64,000 nucleotides of DNA. It comes from Chryseobacterium geocarposphaerae (GTDB taxonomy: Bacteria > Bacteroidota > Bacteroidia > Flavobacteriales > Weeksellaceae). Below the pieces are notes generated by a model. It ran no database searches. It worked only from the letters and a program-made list of their open reading frames with translations, and had not been told where the DNA came from. Positions 44,380 through 54,012 of the stretch are shown piece by piece. The stretch is taken from contig NZ_PGFD01000001.1 of the NCBI RefSeq assembly GCF_002797535.1, positions 310,001 to 374,000 on the forward strand, given 5' to 3'. Position 1 is the stretch's first letter. Each line of letters begins with the position of its first letter. The position numbers and the translations under genes were made by a program.

Positions 44380-47300
44380 ATGGCAAAACGTACAGATATA
44401 AAAACAATTTTAGTAATCGGTTCAGGCCCAATTATTATTGGTCAGGCGGCCGAATTTGATTACGCGGGAACGCAGGCTTGTCTGTCTTTGAAGGAAGAAG
44501 GCTACAAGGTAATTTTGATTAACTCAAACCCTGCGACGATTATGACGGATGTTGAAATCGCGGATAAAGTATATATCGAGCCGATTTCACTTCAGTTTGT
44601 AAGTCATATCATCAGAAAAGAGCGTCCGGATGCACTTTTACCGACTCTTGGAGGTCAGACTGGTTTGAATATGGCGGTAGAATTGGAAAAATCAGGAATT
44701 CTTGAAGAATGTAAAGTTGAAGTTTTGGGAACGAAGCTTTCAGCGATCAACAGAGCGGAAGACAGAGATTTGTTCCGTGAGTTGATGAGAGAACTGAATG
44801 AGCCGGTTCCGGAATCTGATATCGTAAACACGGTAGAAGGAGCATTAAATTTTGCTGACAATATCGGATATCCTGTTATTGTTCGTCCGGCTTTCACCAT
44901 GGGTGGAACAGGAGGGGGTATCGCTTCCAACGAGGTTGAATTGAAAGAAATCGCTGAATTAGGATTAAAACACAGCCCGGTAACCCAGTGTTTGATCGAA
45001 AAATCAATCGCAGGTTTCAAAGAAATTGAATATGAAGTAATGCGTGATGCAAACGACAACGCAATTGTGGTTTGTAACATGGAAAATATAGATCCGGTTG
45101 GAGTCCATACAGGGGATTCAATCGTTGTGGCGCCTTCTCAAACGCTTTCAGACAGAGAGTATCAGTTGTTGAGAAACGCTTCATTAAAGATCATCAGAGC
45201 TCTAGGAATTGAAGGAGGATGTAATGTACAGTTGGCATTAGACCCGCATTCATTCAACTACTATATCATCGAGGTAAACCCTAGAGTATCCCGTTCATCA
45301 GCTTTAGCAAGTAAGGCAACAGGGTATCCGATTGCAAAGATTGCAGCAAAAATCGCAGTAGGTTTAACGCTTGATGAAATCATGAATCCGGTTACAGGAA
45401 AGACTTACGCTTGTTTCGAGCCGGCTTTGGATTATGTGGTAACTAAATTCCCAAGATTCCCATTCGATAAATTCGAAACGGCGGACAGAAGATTATCAAC
45501 CCAAATGAAAGCGACGGGTGAAGTAATGGCGATCGGAAGAAATTTCGAGGAGTCTTTACAGAAAGCCATCCGTTCATTAGAAACAGGGATTAAACATTTA
45601 GGTTTAAAAACCAAACAGGCTGCAGCTTTAACGGCTGAAGAAATCGAAAGAAGAATCAGAATTTGTGACGACGAAAGATTGTTCATCATTGGTGATGCTT
45701 TAAGAAGAGGATACGACTGGGAACAAATCGTAGAATGGAGCAAAATCGATAAATTCTTCATCTGGAAATTAAAGAAATTAGTTGATTTCGAAAAGACAAT
45801 TGCGGAGAATAAATTCAACAAAGAAACTTTAATTGAAGCGAAAAGATTAGGTTTTGCAGATGTAAATATCGCAGTTCTTTGGGACGTAACGGAGCGTGAA
45901 GTTTTCAACTTCAGAAAAGAAAATGGGGTGATGCCAGTTTACAAAATGGTAGATACCTGCGCCGCAGAATTCGAATCTGAAACGCCATATTTCTACGGAA
46001 CTTACGAAGAAGAAAACGAAAGTGTTGTTTCAGATAAAGAAAAAATCATCGTTCTAGGTTCTGGACCAATCAGAATCGGACAGGGTGTTGAGTTTGATTA
46101 CGCAACGGTTCACTCGGTTTGGGCAATCAAAGAAATGGGTTACGAAGCGATTATCATCAACAATAACCCTGAAACGGTTTCTACAGACTTCTCCATTTCA
46201 GATAAATTATACTTCGAACCTTTAACGGAAGAAGATGTCATGAACATCATCGAGCTGGAAAAACCAAAAGGTGTTGTAGTACAGTTCGGTGGTCAAACAG
46301 CGATTAACTTAGCGGATAAATTGGCTTCTCACGGAGTTCAGATTTTAGGAACAACTTTGGAAGATCTAGACAGAGCTGAGAACAGAGATAAGTTCGAAAA
46401 AGCGCTTCAGGAAATGCAGATTCCACAGCCTTTAGGAAAAACTTCGACTTCAAAAGAAGAGGCGATAAAAATTGCCAACGAAATAGGGTATCCGGTATTA
46501 GTTCGTCCGAGCTACGTTTTGGGAGGTAGAGCAATGGAAATTGTATACACGGAAACAGAACTGGCGCATTACATGGAAAATGCGGTGGAAGCAAGCCCGG
46601 AACACCCGGTTTTGGTTGACAAATACATGGTTGGAAAAGAGGTTGAAATTGATGCCATCTGCGACGGTGAAACAGTAGTAATTCCAGGGATTATGGAGCA
46701 CATCGAAAGAGCGGGAGTACACTCCGGAGACTCGATTGCGGTATATCCTCCACAGAATATTTCACAAAAAGAAATTGAAACTTTAGTTGATTATACAAAG
46801 AGATTGGCAAAAGGATTAAACGTGATCGGTTTAATGAATATCCAATACGTTCTTTTCGACGGAAATGTGTATGTAATCGAGGTTAATCCAAGATCATCAA
46901 GAACGGTTCCTTTCTTGTCTAAAATCACGGATGTTCCAATGGCGAACCTGGCTACAAAGGCAATCTTAGGTCAGAAGTTGAAAGATCTAGGTTACGAAAG
47001 CGGATTGGTTCCGAATAAAGAAGGAGTATATGTAAAAGTTCCTGTGTTCTCTTTCTCAAAACTAACGAAAGTTGACATCTCTTTAGGCCCTGAAATGAAG
47101 TCTACAGGAGAGGTTATGGGTAAAGATACAACACTTGAAAAGGCTCTTTACAAAGGACTGGTTGCGGCAGGAAGAAAAGTTCCGATGCACGGTTCGATCC
47201 TGTTCACGGTAGCAGATAAGCACAAGCAGGAAGCTGCTGATCTGGCGGCGAGATTCCATGAAGTTGGTTTCAGAATCTGGGCAACAGAAGGAACGGCAAA

Positions 47301-47562
47301 ATTCTTCGAAGAAAAAGGAATTCCTTGCAAAATAGGCTACAAAATAGGAGAGGAAGATGTAAACCTGATTGATCTGATCCAAAAAGGGAAGGTTCAATAT
47401 GTTGTCAACACGACTACAAAAGGAAAACAAGCCGAAAGAGACGGTTTCCAGATCAGAAGAATGAGTGTGGAAAACGGTGTTCCTTGTTTAACATCAATGG
47501 ATACAGTTGAAGCCATTCTAAAAGTAATCGAAAGCATGAGTTTCAAAATGGAAACAATGTAA
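44380..47562 (+). CDS. carB: Carbamoyl phosphate synthetase large subunit
   Basis: A 1060-residue enzyme with the duplicated ATP-grasp layout. The carboxyphosphate half begins [20 protein letters not shown] and has [19 protein letters not shown]. The carbamate half begins [20 protein letters not shown] and has [20 protein letters not shown]. The last ~130 residues are the MGS-like allosteric domain, including [20 protein letters not shown]. It makes carbamoyl phosphate from bicarbonate, two ATP and CarA-derived ammonia. Length matches the family. A terminator follows. Confidence 0.97.
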   Translation: MAKRTDIKTILVIGSGPIIIGQAAEFDYAGTQACLSLKEEGYKVILINSNPATIMTDVEIADKVYIEPISLQFVSHIIRKERPDALLPTLGGQTGLNMAVELEKSGILEECKVEVLGTKLSAINRAEDRDLFRELMRELNEPVPESDIVNTVEGALNFADNIGYPVIVRPAFTMGGTGGGIASNEVELKEIAELGLKHSPVTQCLIEKSIAGFKEIEYEVMRDANDNAIVVCNMENIDPVGVHTGDSIVVAPSQTLSDREYQLLRNASLKIIRALGIEGGCNVQLALDPHSFNYYIIEVNPRVSRSSALASKATGYPIAKIAAKIAVGLTLDEIMNPVTGKTYACFEPALDYVVTKFPRFPFDKFETADRRLSTQMKATGEVMAIGRNFEESLQKAIRSLETGIKHLGLKTKQAAALTAEEIERRIRICDDERLFIIGDALRRGYDWEQIVEWSKIDKFFIWKLKKLVDFEKTIAENKFNKETLIEAKRLGFADVNIAVLWDVTEREVFNFRKENGVMPVYKMVDTCAAEFESETPYFYGTYEEENESVVSDKEKIIVLGSGPIRIGQGVEFDYATVHSVWAIKEMGYEAIIINNNPETVSTDFSISDKLYFEPLTEEDVMNIIELEKPKGVVVQFGGQTAINLADKLASHGVQILGTTLEDLDRAENRDKFEKALQEMQIPQPLGKTSTSKEEAIKIANEIGYPVLVRPSYVLGGRAMEIVYTETELAHYMENAVEASPEHPVLVDKYMVGKEVEIDAICDGETVVIPGIMEHIERAGVHSGDSIAVYPPQNISQKEIETLVDYTKRLAKGLNVIGLMNIQYVLFDGNVYVIEVNPRSSRTVPFLSKITDVPMANLATKAILGQKLKDLGYESGLVPNKEGVYVKVPVFSFSKLTKVDISLGPEMKSTGEVMGKDTTLEKALYKGLVAAGRKVPMHGSILFTVADKHKQEAADLAARFHEVGFRIWATEGTAKFFEEKGIPCKIGYKIGEEDVNLIDLIQKGKVQYVVNTTTKGKQAERDGFQIRRMSVENGVPCLTSMDTVEAILKVIESMSFKMETM

Positions 47563-47583
47563 TTTTCGGATTAAAATATTTTT

Positions 47584-47612
47584 AAAACGCATCTTTTTAA
47601 GGTGCGTTTTTT
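47584..47612 (+). terminator. Intrinsic terminator of carB
   Basis: The stem AAAACGCATC/GGTGCGTTTT (one G-U pair) has a 7-base loop and a T run. Confidence 0.85.
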
Positions 47613-47670
47613 ATTTTATAGTATGGCTAAAATTTATAAATTAGAAAAAACAAATGGCTAGTTTAAACAA

Positions 47671-48120
47671 ATGAGTAATGCTATAAGATTAATAATTTTT
47701 TCACTTAGTACCCTGCTAATTTCCTGCAATCAAACAAAAAAGCAAAAACTAATTGATGATAAGATTTTAAGATCAAAACTTTCTGATTCGATAAATAAAC
47801 TTTCTGATAAACCAGCTTTTAAAGTTGATGCAAAAGTGAAAACTTTGATTCTGGATTATAATGCGATTTCCTGTAGTTGCGCACAGTGGAGCGAATCGAA
47901 ATCAAATAAAAAAGAATATTACTGGCTAGAACCTGCCAATGAACAATTAATAAATGCAGATCATTTATTTAATGGGAGAAATTTACCAATACAAATTAAA
48001 GTAACCGGTCAGATTGTGAGTGAAAATGGATTTCCTAAACAAAATACTTTATCAAAAGTAGGTGAAAATGAAGCTGGAAAAGTCTTTCGGTATACAAATA
48101 TTGAAGTACTTAAAAAGTAA
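47671..48120 (+). CDS. Small lipoprotein of unknown function
   Basis: A 149-residue protein with a lipobox: a hydrophobic start IIFSLSTLLISCNQ, with the lipidated Cys near residue 19. The mature part includes YNAISCSCAQWSES (a C-S-C pair) and a C-terminal beta region with IKVTGQIVSENGFPKQNT. No family recognised. It starts 108 bases after carB, beyond the terminator, and is probably its own unit. The C-S-C pair may be redox-active or metal-binding (inference). Confidence 0.65.
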   Translation: MSNAIRLIIFSLSTLLISCNQTKKQKLIDDKILRSKLSDSINKLSDKPAFKVDAKVKTLILDYNAISCSCAQWSESKSNKKEYYWLEPANEQLINADHLFNGRNLPIQIKVTGQIVSENGFPKQNTLSKVGENEAGKVFRYTNIEVLKK

Positions 48121-48221
48121 ATCTTCATAGATGATCTACAAAAAGTTCGCTTTGTGAAAATTAATTTTTTAGAGTGAATTTATTAAATTAGTTTTGAAAT
48201 TATAATTTAGATTCAAATATA

Positions 48222-48647
48222 GTGGGGAAATATAATATCAAAAAATTACCAAAAGGGTTCCGGTTCTTATTGAATTTGAAAGAGATTAAAGAAATAGAAA
48301 GCTATGCTGATCTCAAGTTTACAAATGTTACTTATGGCAGCTTGGCAAATTCAAAAACATTTAATGATGAATCATTTTTTCAAAGCAGTTTTCGGGGTTT
48401 TTCAATTCAAGGCTTAAAAAAAGGATCAATCTGGGAATTTAGTTTATTACAAAAGGGATTTAGAGATGAATTATTACCTGAAATTTATGAAGTAGACATC
48501 AAAAAAACGATAAAGGAAAAAATAAAAGATTATCTGAATAAAATTTATTATTCCCAAGAAACAGACTGTTACAATAACCCACAGCTTTGGTGTTTGATTT
48601 CTATAATTCAAAATAAAGCTGATATATCATGGACTGAATTAAAATAA
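48222..48647 (+). CDS. Hypothetical protein, GTG start
   Basis: A 141-residue soluble protein starting at GTG (48222), which gives MGKYNIKKLPKGFRFLLNLK. It has no signal peptide or membrane helix and no recognised motif. It ends 4 bases before an SRPBCC-type gene, which suggests co-transcription. The codon and base composition match its neighbours. The function cannot be assigned. Confidence 0.5.
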   Translation: MGKYNIKKLPKGFRFLLNLKEIKEIESYADLKFTNVTYGSLANSKTFNDESFFQSSFRGFSIQGLKKGSIWEFSLLQKGFRDELLPEIYEVDIKKTIKEKIKDYLNKIYYSQETDCYNNPQLWCLISIIQNKADISWTELK

Positions 48648-48651
48648 AAAT

Positions 48652-49080
48652 ATGCCAACACAAAATTTCTCCTACACATTCACTACATCAAAGCCTATTG
48701 ATAAAGTTTTCAATATTTTGATTGATCCACAAAAATGGTGGTATGGTTTACACAATGAAATCATTACCGGAAAATCGGAACAGCTAAACGATATATTTAT
48801 TTTCGATGCCGGAAACGGGGTGCATCATACCAAGCAAAAACTGATAGAAGTTATTCCGGACAAAAAGATTGTTTGGGAAGTTACGGACAGCAATCTGACT
48901 TTTGCAAGTAAGGCGGATGAATGGACGGGAACGAAAATTGGTTTTGATATTTCTACGAAAGATAATCATACACAGGTTGTATTTACCCATAATGGACTGA
49001 CTCCCGAATTTGAATGCTATGAAGGCTGTTCAAGTGCCTGGACGCAATATTTGGAAAAGCTGGAAAAAGAGCTGAATTAA
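48652..49080 (+). CDS. SRPBCC/AHSA1-like domain protein
   Basis: A 142-residue protein of the START-like helix-grip fold. It begins FSYTFTTSKPIDKVFNILID, the usual first strand and helix, with DPQKWWYGL just after. The IFIFDAGNGVHHTKQKLIEV strands and a final helix AWTQYLEKLEKELN follow. The family binds hydrophobic ligands or aids stress responses. The ligand is unknown. It is 4 bases after the 48222 gene. Confidence 0.8.
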   Translation: MPTQNFSYTFTTSKPIDKVFNILIDPQKWWYGLHNEIITGKSEQLNDIFIFDAGNGVHHTKQKLIEVIPDKKIVWEVTDSNLTFASKADEWTGTKIGFDISTKDNHTQVVFTHNGLTPEFECYEGCSSAWTQYLEKLEKELN

Positions 49081-49110
49081 CTGAATAAAAAACCAATCAA
49101 AACTATATCC

Positions 49111-49209
49111 ATGAAAGAAATTTTATTATTCTTAGTAGCACCTCTAAGTGTATTTTTTTGTAATACGGCATTTATTAACAACAAAATAAAAGCTTATGAA
49201 AGAGTATAA
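49111..49209 (+). CDS. Possible 32-residue membrane peptide
   Basis: ATG to TAA encodes MKEILLFLVAPLSVFFCNTA then FINNKIKAYERV: a short hydrophobic helix with a Cys and a basic tail. It overlaps the next gene (49196) by 14 bases in another frame. It is a plausible membrane peptide or a remnant of a signal sequence. Weakly supported. Confidence 0.3.
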   Translation: MKEILLFLVAPLSVFFCNTAFINNKIKAYERV

Positions 49210-49690
49210 AGTAAGGTCAAAAAAAATGTTAACTTTCGAATTGGTTGAAAATGAGATACTTATCGGTACGCTAGTGTATAAAAGCTGGTTCAAGTTCAAT
49301 GCTGACATCGAAACTTTAGGTTCTAAATATCAAATCGAACCCAAAGGCTTTTGGGGAACAACCATTGAACTCAAAGAAGGTGAAAAAATACTTTTAAAAT
49401 TCAGAATGAACTGGAATGGAGAAATTGTGATTCAAACCTATTTTAATGAAGTAAAAAGTGGATATATTTTTAAACATAGAGGCATTTTCAAAGAATCATT
49501 TGTACTTGCAGATCAAACCGGAACTGAGCTTTTGGTAATGAAGCCCGATTTGAAATGGAATACAATGAATTATGAATACCATATTACTACTTCAGACATT
49601 TTCGATACCTTTTCAGAGAAAGAAATATTGCTAATGATTGCTTTGCATTGCGCCAATTATTATATGTCGATGATAACAGCGGGAATGTGA
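49196..49690 (+). CDS. Hypothetical protein, beta-rich
   Basis: A 164-residue soluble protein made mostly of predicted strands (VENEILIGTLVYKSWFKFNA, LKFRMNWNGEIVIQTYFNEV) and ending in a helix with LLMIALHCANYYMSMITAGM. The fold recalls the tubby-C-like/LURP-one type of protein of small size, but I could not confirm this. It precedes a Crp/Fnr regulator by about 57 bases. Confidence 0.5.
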   Translation: MKEYKVRSKKMLTFELVENEILIGTLVYKSWFKFNADIETLGSKYQIEPKGFWGTTIELKEGEKILLKFRMNWNGEIVIQTYFNEVKSGYIFKHRGIFKESFVLADQTGTELLVMKPDLKWNTMNYEYHITTSDIFDTFSEKEILLMIALHCANYYMSMITAGM

Positions 49691-49747
49691 ACCGATGTAA
49701 ATGAATATGGTTTTTAGATAAACCTGATTTTAATTAAATATTTTTCT

Positions 49748-50272
49748 GTGGATTTTATTAAAACACTACTTGAAGCAGATCTTTTTCAGGATAAAAAGAT
49801 CATTCAGCGGTATCAGTTTCTCAAAGTAAAAGATGAAACAGACACCAATATTTATTTTATTGAAAAGGGAAGTGTCAGAATCTTTATGATGGACGAAAAT
49901 GAAGAAAGAATCATCCGTTTTGGATATTCTGGAAATATTATTGTTTCGTTAGATTCGTTTTTATCGGGAAAGTCTTCTGATCTGTATATTCAAACCATAA
50001 AAAAAACAGAAGTTAGAATAGCTTCAAAGAAAGATTTTTATCAATTTATACATTCCAGCGATGAGCATCTTAAACTTTGGATTTTAGTATTAGAAGATTT
50101 GGTAATGCAACAACTTGAAAGAGAAAAAGACCTGCTCATTAATTCTCCTCAGGAACGATTTGAAAGAGTGCTGAAAAGGAGTCCGCAGCTTTTTCAGGAA
50201 ATTCCACAAAAATATATTGCCAACTACCTGAGAATGTCTCCCGAAACTTTATCAAGACTCAAAAAATCTTGA
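49748..50272 (+). CDS. Crp/Fnr-family transcription regulator, GTG start
   Basis: A 174-residue protein starting at GTG. The N-terminal cNMP-binding-like beta-roll includes YFIEKGSVRIFMMDENEERI and RFGYSGNIIVSLDSFLSGKS. The HTH is at the C-terminus, with QKYIANYLRMSPETLSRL. The cyclic-nucleotide phosphate-binding residues are not obvious, as in most Bacteroidota members, so the ligand is unknown. It is followed by a broken DinB gene, which could be its target. Confidence 0.8.
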   Translation: MDFIKTLLEADLFQDKKIIQRYQFLKVKDETDTNIYFIEKGSVRIFMMDENEERIIRFGYSGNIIVSLDSFLSGKSSDLYIQTIKKTEVRIASKKDFYQFIHSSDEHLKLWILVLEDLVMQQLEREKDLLINSPQERFERVLKRSPQLFQEIPQKYIANYLRMSPETLSRLKKS

Positions 50273-50326
50273 GTTCAGTCAATATTTAACTGAGCATTAA
50301 AAGGGAAATTTGTACAAAAAATAATA

Positions 50327-50875
50327 ATGAAAATCTCTTCCTATCAATTAATTGTTGATTTAAAAAATATCACCCAGGAAAATCTTCAGTCTGCAGAAAA
50401 CCTATTACAGAAATCAGATCATGAACTTAATTATCGAACGTCGCAAGAAAGCTGGAGTGCTTTAGAATGTTTTGAACATCTTAATCGGTATGGGAATTTC
50501 TATATTCCCGAGATCAGGCGGAAAATTGTATCCTCTAGGACCTCTTCCAATCCATTTTTTATGCCGGGAATTTTAGGAAACTATTTTGCTAAAAGTATGC
50601 TTCCCAATGAAAAAGTAAATAAAATGAAGACTTTTAAAAGCATGAATCCTATTCATAGCTAGCTAAGCAAAAATGTTATTGTTGAATTCATCAAACAGCA
50701 GGAACAGATGTTAGATTTACTAAAAAACGCTCAAAATGTAGATTTAAACAAAACAAAAACCGGTATCAGTATTTCATCACTGATTAGGCTTAAGTTAGGA
50801 GATACATTCAGATTTGTAATTTATCATAACCAAAGACATGTTCAGCAGGCGAAAAGAGTTTTAACTAATTTATAA
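50327..50875 (+). pseudogene. DinB-family gene with an in-frame stop
   Basis: The frame runs 182 codons from ATG to TAA at 50873, but codon 112 is TAG (50660-50662). Both parts fit one DinB fold (putative metal-dependent hydrolase/transferase). The first has ESWSALECFEHLNRYG with one metal His; the second has IYHNQRHVQQAKRVL with the other His residues. Loss of the second part would remove the metal site. The codon is probably a CAG to TAG change (S-Q-L to S-stop-L). A sequencing error is possible. It follows the Crp/Fnr gene closely. Confidence 0.8.
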
Positions 50876-50911
50876 TTCCTAGATTTCCGGATTTTGTTTA
50901 ACTTTAATTCA

Positions 50912-51424
50912 ATGGAAATCATATATCGAAAAACCATAGAAACTCCGCTCGGAACAATGTTTGCCTGCGCTGTTGAAGAAGGAATATGTCTGCTGGAATT
51001 CACAGACAGGAAAAATATGGAAAAGCAATTCAAATCCCTGTCTAAAACTTTAAACGCTGAATTTGTTGAAAAAGAACATAAACATTTTCAGCAACTGGAA
51101 GGAGAACTGGCAGAATACTTTGAAGGAAAAAGAGAACGGTTCGAAACCCCTTTATTCATTACAGGAACCGATTTTCAGAAGAAAGTCTGGCAGTTACTGG
51201 CAGAGATTCCAATGGGAATAACAAGAACCTATAAACAGCAGTCGGAATTTCTGGGAAATTTAAAGGCAATTCGGGCAGTTGGAACGGCAAACGGGATGAA
51301 TAAAATTGCCATTCTGATTCCCTGTCATCGTGTAATTGGCTCCAATGGCGAATTGGTCGGTTATGCAGGAGGAATCTGGAGAAAACAAAAATTATTGGAA
51401 CTGGAGAAGGCTATTTTGTTTTGA
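50912..51424 (+). CDS. ogt: Methylated-DNA-protein cysteine methyltransferase
   Basis: A 170-residue suicide DNA-repair enzyme that moves the methyl from O6-methylguanine to its own Cys138 (AILIPCHRVIG). I use the ATG at 50912; a TTG-initiated longer frame is unlikely. The helix-turn-helix that recognises DNA is in KKVWQLLAEIPMGITRTYKQ with the RAVGTANGMN arginine finger. Length matches Ogt/AGT proteins without an Ada domain. It starts 36 bases after the broken DinB gene. Confidence 0.94.
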   Translation: MEIIYRKTIETPLGTMFACAVEEGICLLEFTDRKNMEKQFKSLSKTLNAEFVEKEHKHFQQLEGELAEYFEGKRERFETPLFITGTDFQKKVWQLLAEIPMGITRTYKQQSEFLGNLKAIRAVGTANGMNKIAILIPCHRVIGSNGELVGYAGGIWRKQKLLELEKAILF

Positions 51425-51452
51425 TTTTGTAATTTTAAACAAAAATTTACAC

Positions 51453-52058
51453 GTGAAAAAGTTACTATTTGCACTTTGCATATCAACATCAGTTTTCAGT
51501 TTTGCTCAGGATTATTCGGTACCGGCAGTAAGTCCGCGTCAGAAGGTAGAGCAGCAGTTTTCAATGTCTAAAATCACCATCGATTACGGAAGACCGGGAG
51601 TGAAGGGGCGTAAGATTTTTGGAGATCTGGTTCCTTATGGTCAGGTTTGGAGAGCAGGAGCGAACTCATCAACAAAAATTACTTTCGGACAGTCGGTAAG
51701 CTTCGGAGGAAAAGTGGTTCCTGCAGGAACATATGGATTATTTATTGTTCCAACAGAAAAAGAATGGAAGGTTATCTTAAATAAAGATTTTCAGCAGTGG
51801 GGAGCTTATACGTATGATCCAAAACAGGATGTGGTAGATGTTACCGTTCCGGTGAATAAACTTGCGGATAAACAGGAGTGGTTTGAAATTACTCTAAATC
51901 CTATCGATGAAAATACCGGTAATTTAGTGATTAAGTGGGATACTTCCGTGGCTGAAGTAAGCTTAAAACCTTCAAAATTGGATGCCGTGATTAAAATTTC
52001 GGACAAATTGAAAGAAATTAAAAAAATTGAGTCGGATGCCGCAAAAGCTAAAAGCTAA
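51453..52058 (+). CDS. DUF2911 exported protein
   Basis: A 201-residue protein beginning at a GTG (VKKLLFALCISTSVFSFAQ), a clear signal peptide; an upstream frame to 51336 is not family-like. The domain has MSKITIDYGRPGVKGRKIFG, VPYGQVWRAGANSSTKITFG and GTYGLFIVPTEKEWKVILNK, the hallmark of DUF2911 found widely in Bacteroidota. The role is unknown. It is 28 bases after ogt and may share its transcript. Confidence 0.85.
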   Translation: MKKLLFALCISTSVFSFAQDYSVPAVSPRQKVEQQFSMSKITIDYGRPGVKGRKIFGDLVPYGQVWRAGANSSTKITFGQSVSFGGKVVPAGTYGLFIVPTEKEWKVILNKDFQQWGAYTYDPKQDVVDVTVPVNKLADKQEWFEITLNPIDENTGNLVIKWDTSVAEVSLKPSKLDAVIKISDKLKEIKKIESDAAKAKS

Positions 52059-52089
52059 AATAGCTCTGATTTAAATTCAATATTTACAG

Positions 52090-52617
52090 ATGAAATTTTC
52101 TATACAAACCATTTTAGAAAATCAGGAATACCAATTAATCCCCTTACAGCAAGGGGATTTTGAATCTCTATACGACGTGGCTTCAGATCCTGAAGTCTGG
52201 CTACAGCATCCGAATAAAGACCGTTACCAGCGGGAGGTTTTCGAAAACTTTTTTAAAGGGGCAATAGAAAGTAAAGGAGCTTTTAAAATTATTGAAAAAT
52301 CAACCGGAGACATTTTAGGAAGTACAAGGTTTTATGATTTTGATGAAAATAACAACAGTATTTTCGTTGGATACACATTTTACGGAACTAAATCCTGGGG
52401 AAAAGGAATTAATCCCCAGATAAAAAAAATGATGCTAGACTATATCTTTCAGTTTGTGGATATTGTTTACTTCCATATCGGAAAAGAAAATTTCCGTTCA
52501 CAAATTGCATTAGAACGACTTGGGGGACAAAAAATTTCGGAACAGGAAGTTGCCTATTTCGGAGAGCCGGCTAGAACTAATTTTGTTTATGAAATCAAAA
52601 AAGGAAACTGGATATGA
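52090..52617 (+). CDS. GNAT acetyltransferase of the RimJ/RimL type
   Basis: A 175-residue acetyltransferase. It has YQLIPLQQGDFESLYDVASD at the start, FVGYTFYGTKSWGKGINPQI as the acetyl-CoA pyrophosphate site and YFHIGKENFRSQIALERLGG near the end. It probably modifies a protein N-terminus, a small amine or an antibiotic. Substrate unknown. Its last four bases overlap the cupin gene start (ATGA), so the two are translationally coupled. Confidence 0.85.
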   Translation: MKFSIQTILENQEYQLIPLQQGDFESLYDVASDPEVWLQHPNKDRYQREVFENFFKGAIESKGAFKIIEKSTGDILGSTRFYDFDENNNSIFVGYTFYGTKSWGKGINPQIKKMMLDYIFQFVDIVYFHIGKENFRSQIALERLGGQKISEQEVAYFGEPARTNFVYEIKKGNWI

Positions 52618-52985
52618 AAAAATATAAAATTCAGCAATCTCCGTTTGTAGTTCCTACAAAGGATGGAAAGCTAATAGAAGAACATTGGGGACACTCAACG
52701 CAGAACCCTAATATTTCAATTGCTCATATGGTAGCGCCCCCGGATTGGAGCGAGCCACATCAAACTCCTGAGTTTGATGAATTTACCATCATTGTTTCAG
52801 GAAAAAAACAGTTTGAAATCGACGGAGAAATTGTAGTTCTTGAAAAAGGACAAAGTATTTTAGTTGAAAAGGGAGCGAGGGTTCGGTACAGCAACCCATT
52901 TCCTGAGTCCTGCGAATATATTTCCATTTGTCTTCCTGCATTCTCTATGGAATTGGTGAACAGGGAAGAAGAAGGTGTTGACTAA
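52614..52985 (+). CDS. Cupin-domain protein
   Basis: A 123-residue single-domain cupin. Motif 1 is EPHQTPEFDEFTIIVSGKKQF (His/Glu metal ligands), and motif 2 is GQSILVEKGARVRYSNPF. It is probably a small metal-binding enzyme or binding protein. It is coupled to the GNAT gene by the 4-base overlap, which suggests a shared pathway. The motif 2 His is absent. Substrate unknown. Confidence 0.82.
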   Translation: MKKYKIQQSPFVVPTKDGKLIEEHWGHSTQNPNISIAHMVAPPDWSEPHQTPEFDEFTIIVSGKKQFEIDGEIVVLEKGQSILVEKGARVRYSNPFPESCEYISICLPAFSMELVNREEEGVD

Positions 52986-53022
52986 ATTATGGCAACATAA
53001 ATTTTGTCCAAAGTAGTCCTTT

Positions 53023-53136
53023 GTCATTCTGAAAGCAGCGAAGCGAATTGAAGAATCTATCTTAATCATCTTAATTTCTAAATGAACTTAATGGTTAAAA
53101 TTAAAAAATAGAGGTTCTTCCTTTCGTCAGAATGAC
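53023..53136 (+). repeat. Palindromic GTCATTCTGA repeat, copy 5 (enlarged)
   Basis: Arms GTCATTCTGAAAGC and TTTCGTCAGAATGAC with inner GAAGAATCT/AGGTTCTTC. The centre is expanded by about 45 bases and contains ACTTAATGGTTAAAATT, which resembles the arm of the 41316 hairpin. It lies between converging genes. Confidence 0.75.
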
Positions 53137-53155
53137 AAAGAGACTAATTATTTTG

Positions 53156-53899
53156 TTATTTTAAAATCTCTTTCAGGAACATTAATGTATGGTTCCAGGC
53201 TCTTTTTGCCATGATTTCATTATAATCCGGTGATTTCGGGTCTGTAAAAGTATGTTTTGAGTGGGCATAGGTGATGATCTGCCAATCAGCATTTCCTTCA
53301 TTCATTTCCCTGATCAGATTGTTGTAATCTTCAGGCGTTACACTTTTATCATCTGCCGGATTTTCCACCAGAATTTTAGTGCTGATCGGACCATTTTTCC
53401 TGGCCTGATCTTTCCCGATACTTCCATGAATGGAAACAACGCCTACAACAGGCAGGCTTGCTCTTGCGGATTCAAGTGCTCCGGTTCCCCCGAAACAATA
53501 TCCTATCACTGCAATTTTATTTGGAATTGCCCCATTTTTTTTCAATTGTTCCAAAGCCAATGTTATTCTTTTCTGATAGGCTTCATAGTTTTGCTTGTAA
53601 TATCCCGCAGCTTTACCTGCAGCAGCGTTGTCAGCAGGAATATTTCCTTCCCCGTAAATGTCTGCAATAAAAGCAATATATCCTTGTTTTTCAAGTTCTG
53701 CGGCAGCTGTTTTTGCTTCATCGTCAATGCCTTTCCAAGCCGGAAGAACCAAGACTCCTGGAAGTTTTTTACCTGCGTTGGAAGTTACCAGCCCGTTAAG
53801 TTTTTGCGAACCGTCCTGATAAGCAACCGGTTTAAGATTTTGACTGAAAATTGTCCCTGAAACAATGAGCAATGCTGAGGATAAGATTGATCGTACCAT
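53156..53899 (-). CDS. Exported dienelactone hydrolase-family protein
   Basis: A 247-residue alpha/beta hydrolase with a signal peptide (ILSSALLIVSGTIFSQN). The nucleophile is Cys135 in VIGYCFGGTGALESA, the DLH elbow; ENPADDKSVTPEDYN supplies an Asp and YAHSKHTF the catalytic His. Dienelactone hydrolases open lactones, but many homologues act on other esters, and some Bacteroidota members are simply annotated as such. It is periplasmic or surface. It converges with the cupin gene. Confidence 0.85.
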   Translation of the reverse strand: MVRSILSSALLIVSGTIFSQNLKPVAYQDGSQKLNGLVTSNAGKKLPGVLVLPAWKGIDDEAKTAAAELEKQGYIAFIADIYGEGNIPADNAAAGKAAGYYKQNYEAYQKRITLALEQLKKNGAIPNKIAVIGYCFGGTGALESARASLPVVGVVSIHGSIGKDQARKNGPISTKILVENPADDKSVTPEDYNNLIREMNEGNADWQIITYAHSKHTFTDPKSPDYNEIMAKRAWNHTLMFLKEILK

Positions 53900-54012
53900 A
53901 TTTTGTAATTTTAGTAATGAGAGTGGAGTGTAATGACAAGAAGATCTTTGAATTATAATAAAATCCTCATCTAAATTAATAAAAATAACTCATAATGAAG
54001 ATGATATTCAGA

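Noticed and set aside
44655..45908. Minus-strand open frames of 140-160 codons inside carB
   Set aside because: carB is intact and highly conserved on the plus strand; these frames are shadows of its codon pattern.
24635..53136. Dispersed GTCATTCTGA repeats as CRISPR units
   Set aside because: The copies are kilobases apart, palindromic and without regular spacers, and no cas genes are present.
53261..53860. 199-codon plus-strand frame opposite the dienelactone hydrolase
   Set aside because: Cysteine- and phenylalanine-rich low-information sequence with no motif, antisense to a signal-peptide-bearing hydrolase with an intact active site.
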